The notes under the pieces were generated by a model, which was not told where the DNA came from, ran no database searches, and saw only the letters and a list, made by a program, of their open reading frames with translations. This document shows positions 30,324 through 33,127 of a stretch of DNA of 33,127 bases, piece after piece. The stretch comes from an uncultured Luminiphilus sp. GTDB taxonomy: Bacteria > Pseudomonadota > Gammaproteobacteria > Pseudomonadales > Halieaceae. Each line of letters starts with the position of its first letter. The stretch's first letter is position 1. Where the stretch lies: the NCBI GenBank assembly GCA_905182485.1, contig CAJJBO010000002.1:1-33127 (forward strand). The letters run 5' to 3'. Position numbers and translations under genes: made by a program.

Positions 30324-31196
30324 TTACTCGCCAGCCTGCGGATTGCGGAGGTACTGGAAAAACTGGCTGTCAGGCTTTAACAGCATAACATCACTGCCAG
30401 AGCCGAAGGTCTCTCTGTACGCTTGCAAACTGCGCATGAACGAGTAGAACTCCTTATCCTGATTGAAGGCGTCGGCATAAATGCGCGTTGCCTCAGCGTC
30501 ACCATTACCGCGAATAATCTCCGCATCACGAAACGCGTTGGCATCAATCACGGTGACTTCGCGGTCGGCGGCAGCACGTATCCCTTCTGCCAGCTCCTTG
30601 CCTTCGGATCTCAGCTCACGCGCTTCCTTTTCGCGCTCTGCGTTCATTCGGCGATAAACCGACTCTGACACATCGGGGGGCAAATCGATCTTCTTGACCC
30701 GCACGTCGATCACCTCGACACCCAGCTCTTCGTTAGCCACTTCATTGAGCTGCGCGGCAATCGCTAGCATCAGTTCATCGCGCTGGCCCGATACCACCTC
30801 TTGGACCGTACGGACGGCTACCTGGTTACGAAGCCCATCGTTAATCCGCTGAGCCAAAAGCCCTGCCGCTCGAGTTTCCTCGCCGTTCGTCGCGGTGTAA
30901 TACTTCGCGGTATCCGTAACACGAAACTTCGCGTAGGAGTCGACTATGAGTGCTTTTTTCTCCTGAGTGAAGAATCGCTCAGGACTGCTGTCCACGGTCA
31001 ATATACGACCATCGAACTTTCGCACGCTGTTCACAAAGGGCACCTTTAGATGCAAACCGGGCATCAAATTGGGGTCCACGACCTCACCAAACTTGAGCAA
31101 TACGCCACGCTCTGTCTCGCGAATCACGTAGACACTGTTTGACAGCGTGACCAGCACAATGGCTAGCAAAATACCTGCAAGCGTTTGTTTACTCAT
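30324..31196 (-). CDS. hflC: FtsH protease modulator HflC
   Basis: HflC (290 aa) is a membrane-anchored SPFH-domain protein that, with HflK, forms a large periplasmic cage around FtsH and modulates its proteolysis. One N-terminal helix (LAGILLAIVLVTLSNSVYVI) is followed by RETERGVLLKFGEVV, the SPFH core and a long coiled coil (RRMNAEREKEARELRSEGK). The ATG lies 2 nt after the hflK stop. The frame is intact. Confidence 0.97.
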   Translation of the reverse strand: MSKQTLAGILLAIVLVTLSNSVYVIRETERGVLLKFGEVVDPNLMPGLHLKVPFVNSVRKFDGRILTVDSSPERFFTQEKKALIVDSYAKFRVTDTAKYYTATNGEETRAAGLLAQRINDGLRNQVAVRTVQEVVSGQRDELMLAIAAQLNEVANEELGVEVIDVRVKKIDLPPDVSESVYRRMNAEREKEARELRSEGKELAEGIRAAADREVTVIDANAFRDAEIIRGNGDAEATRIYADAFNQDKEFYSFMRSLQAYRETFGSGSDVMLLKPDSQFFQYLRNPQAGE

Positions 31197-31198
31197 GA

Positions 31199-32362
31199 TT
31201 AACGCCCTCCTCGTCGTGTTGCGGCAGCGTCGAGATCACGACGCAATTGCTCAGTCACCTGATCAGAAATCTCGCGCAGATCGCGCTCGGACACACCATT
31301 ACGTGATGCCGCACTCCGCGATTGACCGGCATTGGGCACCATTTTATCGAGTGGGAGGTACAACACGTTATTACCGCCATCGACATCGACCATCACCTTG
31401 TTGGTGTTAGCGAGCACTTCCTGCATCGTGTCGAGATACAACCGCTCACGCGTCACCTCTGGCGCCTTGCGGTATTCCGTCAGTAATTGATCGAAACGTT
31501 GCGCTTCACCATCCGCCCTCGCGATGACTTGTGCGCGGTAGGCATTGGACTCTTCGAGCACCCGCTGAGCACCACCGCGCGCCTCTGGCACAATACCATT
31601 AGCGTAGGACTGCGCCTCATTCTTCACGCGCTCTTCGTCCTCTCGCGCCTTGATCACGTCATCGAATGCCCCTTGTACCTGAGCGGGCGGCTTCGATTCG
31701 TCAATGTTGATCTTCGACACTTGAATGCCGGTCGCATAATCATTGAGGTACTGTTGCAGTCGGTCGCGCACATCTAATCCTATCGCAGCACGGCCTTCGG
31801 TGAGGGCCAAATCCATCGTCGTCCCCCCCACCACATGGCGCAGAGCACTTTGTGCGGCGTGCTGCAATGAGACTTCTGGATCGCGCACCTCCAAAACAAA
31901 ATCCTTTGGGTTTGCTATTACATATTGCACCGACATGCTGATTTCGACGATATTTTCGTCCTGCGTGAGCATTACTTCTCTCAGGCCTGACGCACGCACT
32001 TTAGTCGTGTTGACCGTGATAACTTCGTCGATTAATGGCGGGTTCCACTGCAGGCCCGGCGTCAAGGTGGCAGTGGTACTCACCAAAACGGAGCACGACA
32101 GCGCGCTCTTGCTCATCGAGCTGATAAACGCCCATCAGGGCCCATATTATCAATGCACCGCCAAAAACCGTGCTCAGCAATCCACCGGATATCCCTCCGG
32201 TTGGAGTCCGCCTGCGCTGCCGCCACGACCGCCGCCAAACAGACTGGCAAACTGCTGCTGCAATTTTTTAAAGGCCTCATCCAGATCGGGTGGCCCTTGA
32301 TTGCCGCCGCCCCAAGGGTCGCGAGAGCCTTTGTTACCGCCGCCGGGTTCGTTCCATGACAT
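31199..32362 (-). CDS. hflK: FtsH protease modulator HflK, two frameshifts
   Basis: HflK partners HflC. The start MSWNEPGGGNKGSRDPWGGG, with AGAGGA upstream, is the Gly-rich cytoplasmic N-terminus. A shift near 32215 leads to LLSTVFGGALIIWALMGVYQ, the membrane anchor, and QLDEQERAVVLRFG. A second shift near 32085 returns to TLTPGLQWNPPLIDEV, and the SPFH domain and coiled coil (DVIKAREDEERVKNEAQSYA) then continue to the stop. The joined length of about 387 codons is normal for HflK. Confidence 0.95.
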
Positions 32363-32471
32363 AAGTCGATTCCTCTTCAAAGAGTCCACAGTCTAACAAA
32401 CCCCAGCAGTGGATCGGAGCTTTAGATGACCAACAAAGCACAATACCGCTTTTACCTCGTTAGGGCGCCAC

Positions 32472-33127
32472 TTAAACGTTGAGTCGGTGCCAATCTGCAG
32501 AGTGGCAGCCGGACGTGCATTGTACTGCTGCCGTCTGCTTGCCATTCTTCTTTTGAAACCGCACCGAGTTCATACAACGCCGATCTCAGGCGTGCCCGAC
32601 TGGGGTCTAGCGCAATTTCCTGATCAAACATCGCCACCGATAACCGCTCGCGAATTGCCTCCAGTAACAGCGCCGTCCCCTCGCCAGTCGCCGCCGAACA
32701 ATACACCGCGGTGGGCGTACCCGCCTCATTCCGCTCTATCCGAGGTGGCTGCTCCACCAAATCTAGCTTATTGAACACCACCAACTGAGGCAGGCCATCG
32801 GCCTTAATCTCACCCAACACCGTCTCAACATCCTCCATCAAGACGGCTCGATCAGGGGCTGCGACGTCGACCACATGGAGCAACAAATCGGCGTTAGCCG
32901 TCTCCTCGAGGGTCGCTTTAAAGGCCTCCACGAGCGTCGTCGGCAAGTCGGAAATAAACCCTACCGTGTCGGCGAACAGCACCGGTCCAAACTGCTCGAT
33001 ATCCACTCGCGCCAGCGTGGGGTCGAGGGTGGCAAATAACTTATCTGCAGCATAAACCTGTGAGGCGGTCACGCGGTTAAACAGGGTGGACTTGCCCGCA
33101 TTGGTGTATCCCACCAAGGACAGAATA
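32472..33127 (-). CDS. hflX: Ribosome-splitting GTPase HflX, C-terminal part (cut by window edge), one frameshift
   Basis: This part holds the G domain: LVGYTNAGKSTLFN (G1), LFATLDPTLA (switch I), FADTVGFISDLP (G3) and VVFNKLDL (G4). The N-terminal domain lies beyond 33127. HflX splits stalled 70S ribosomes under stress. Near 32495 a one-base shift at MHVRLPL leads to the family ending ADWHRLNV with TAA at 32472; without the shift the frame runs on to 32452. It lies 109 nt upstream of hflK, the usual hfq-hflX-hflK-hflC order. Confidence 0.95.

Overview
The window is chromosomal DNA of a gammaproteobacterium. Gene order and protein sequences fit the Pseudomonadales and related marine lineages: nrdR-ribD-ribE-ribBA-ribH-nusB-thiL on one side and hflX-hflK-hflC-hisZ-purA, tRNA-Leu, rnr-rlmB-rpsF-rpsR-rplI-dnaB on the other. 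The genus is an inference and cannot be fixed from this sequence. Almost all genes lie on the minus strand.

Layout. (1) 1-5851, minus: glyA, nrdR and a riboflavin operon with stop/start overlaps running into nusB and thiL (cut by the left edge). (2) 6019-9260, plus: ugd and ettA. (3) 9339-10719, minus: radA. (4) 10809-12462, plus: a DnaT-like protein with three DnaT-type repeats and a lambda P-like replication protein, tail to tail with (5) 12439-16516, minus: rpsF-rpsR-DUF2232-rplI-dnaB-Hpt. (6) 16672-20009, minus: rnr-rlmB. (7) 20341-20427, plus: tRNA-Leu(CAG). (8) 20428-26931: an accessory block between the tRNA and the purA group, holding a decayed DUF1993 fragment, a Nudix/PPK2 pair, an intact DUF1993 gene, small membrane proteins, an NmrA-type oxidoreductase, a DUF1643 protein and an AraC-type HTH protein. 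(9) 26928-33127, minus: hflX (cut by the right edge)-hflK-hflC-hisZ-purA and an ElyC/YdcF-like gene.

Sequence quality dominates the reading. At least thirteen genes (ribH, ribBA, ribD, ettA, radA, the P-like gene, rnr, the AraC gene, the ElyC-like gene, purA, hisZ, hflK, hflX) are broken by single-base shifts, although their protein homology continues in another frame. Several are normally essential, so base-calling or assembly indels are the likeliest cause; the coordinates given span the whole reconstructed gene.

The most interesting biology is (a) a RibBA protein in the riboflavin operon that has lost signature catalytic residues of both domains, in stretches away from the frameshifts; (b) a possible helicase-loading pair (triple-repeat DnaT-like plus lambda P-like) facing dnaB; (c) a translationally coupled PPK2-Nudix pair, flanked by a decayed and an intact copy of the same DUF1993 sequence, in a block inserted beside tRNA-Leu.
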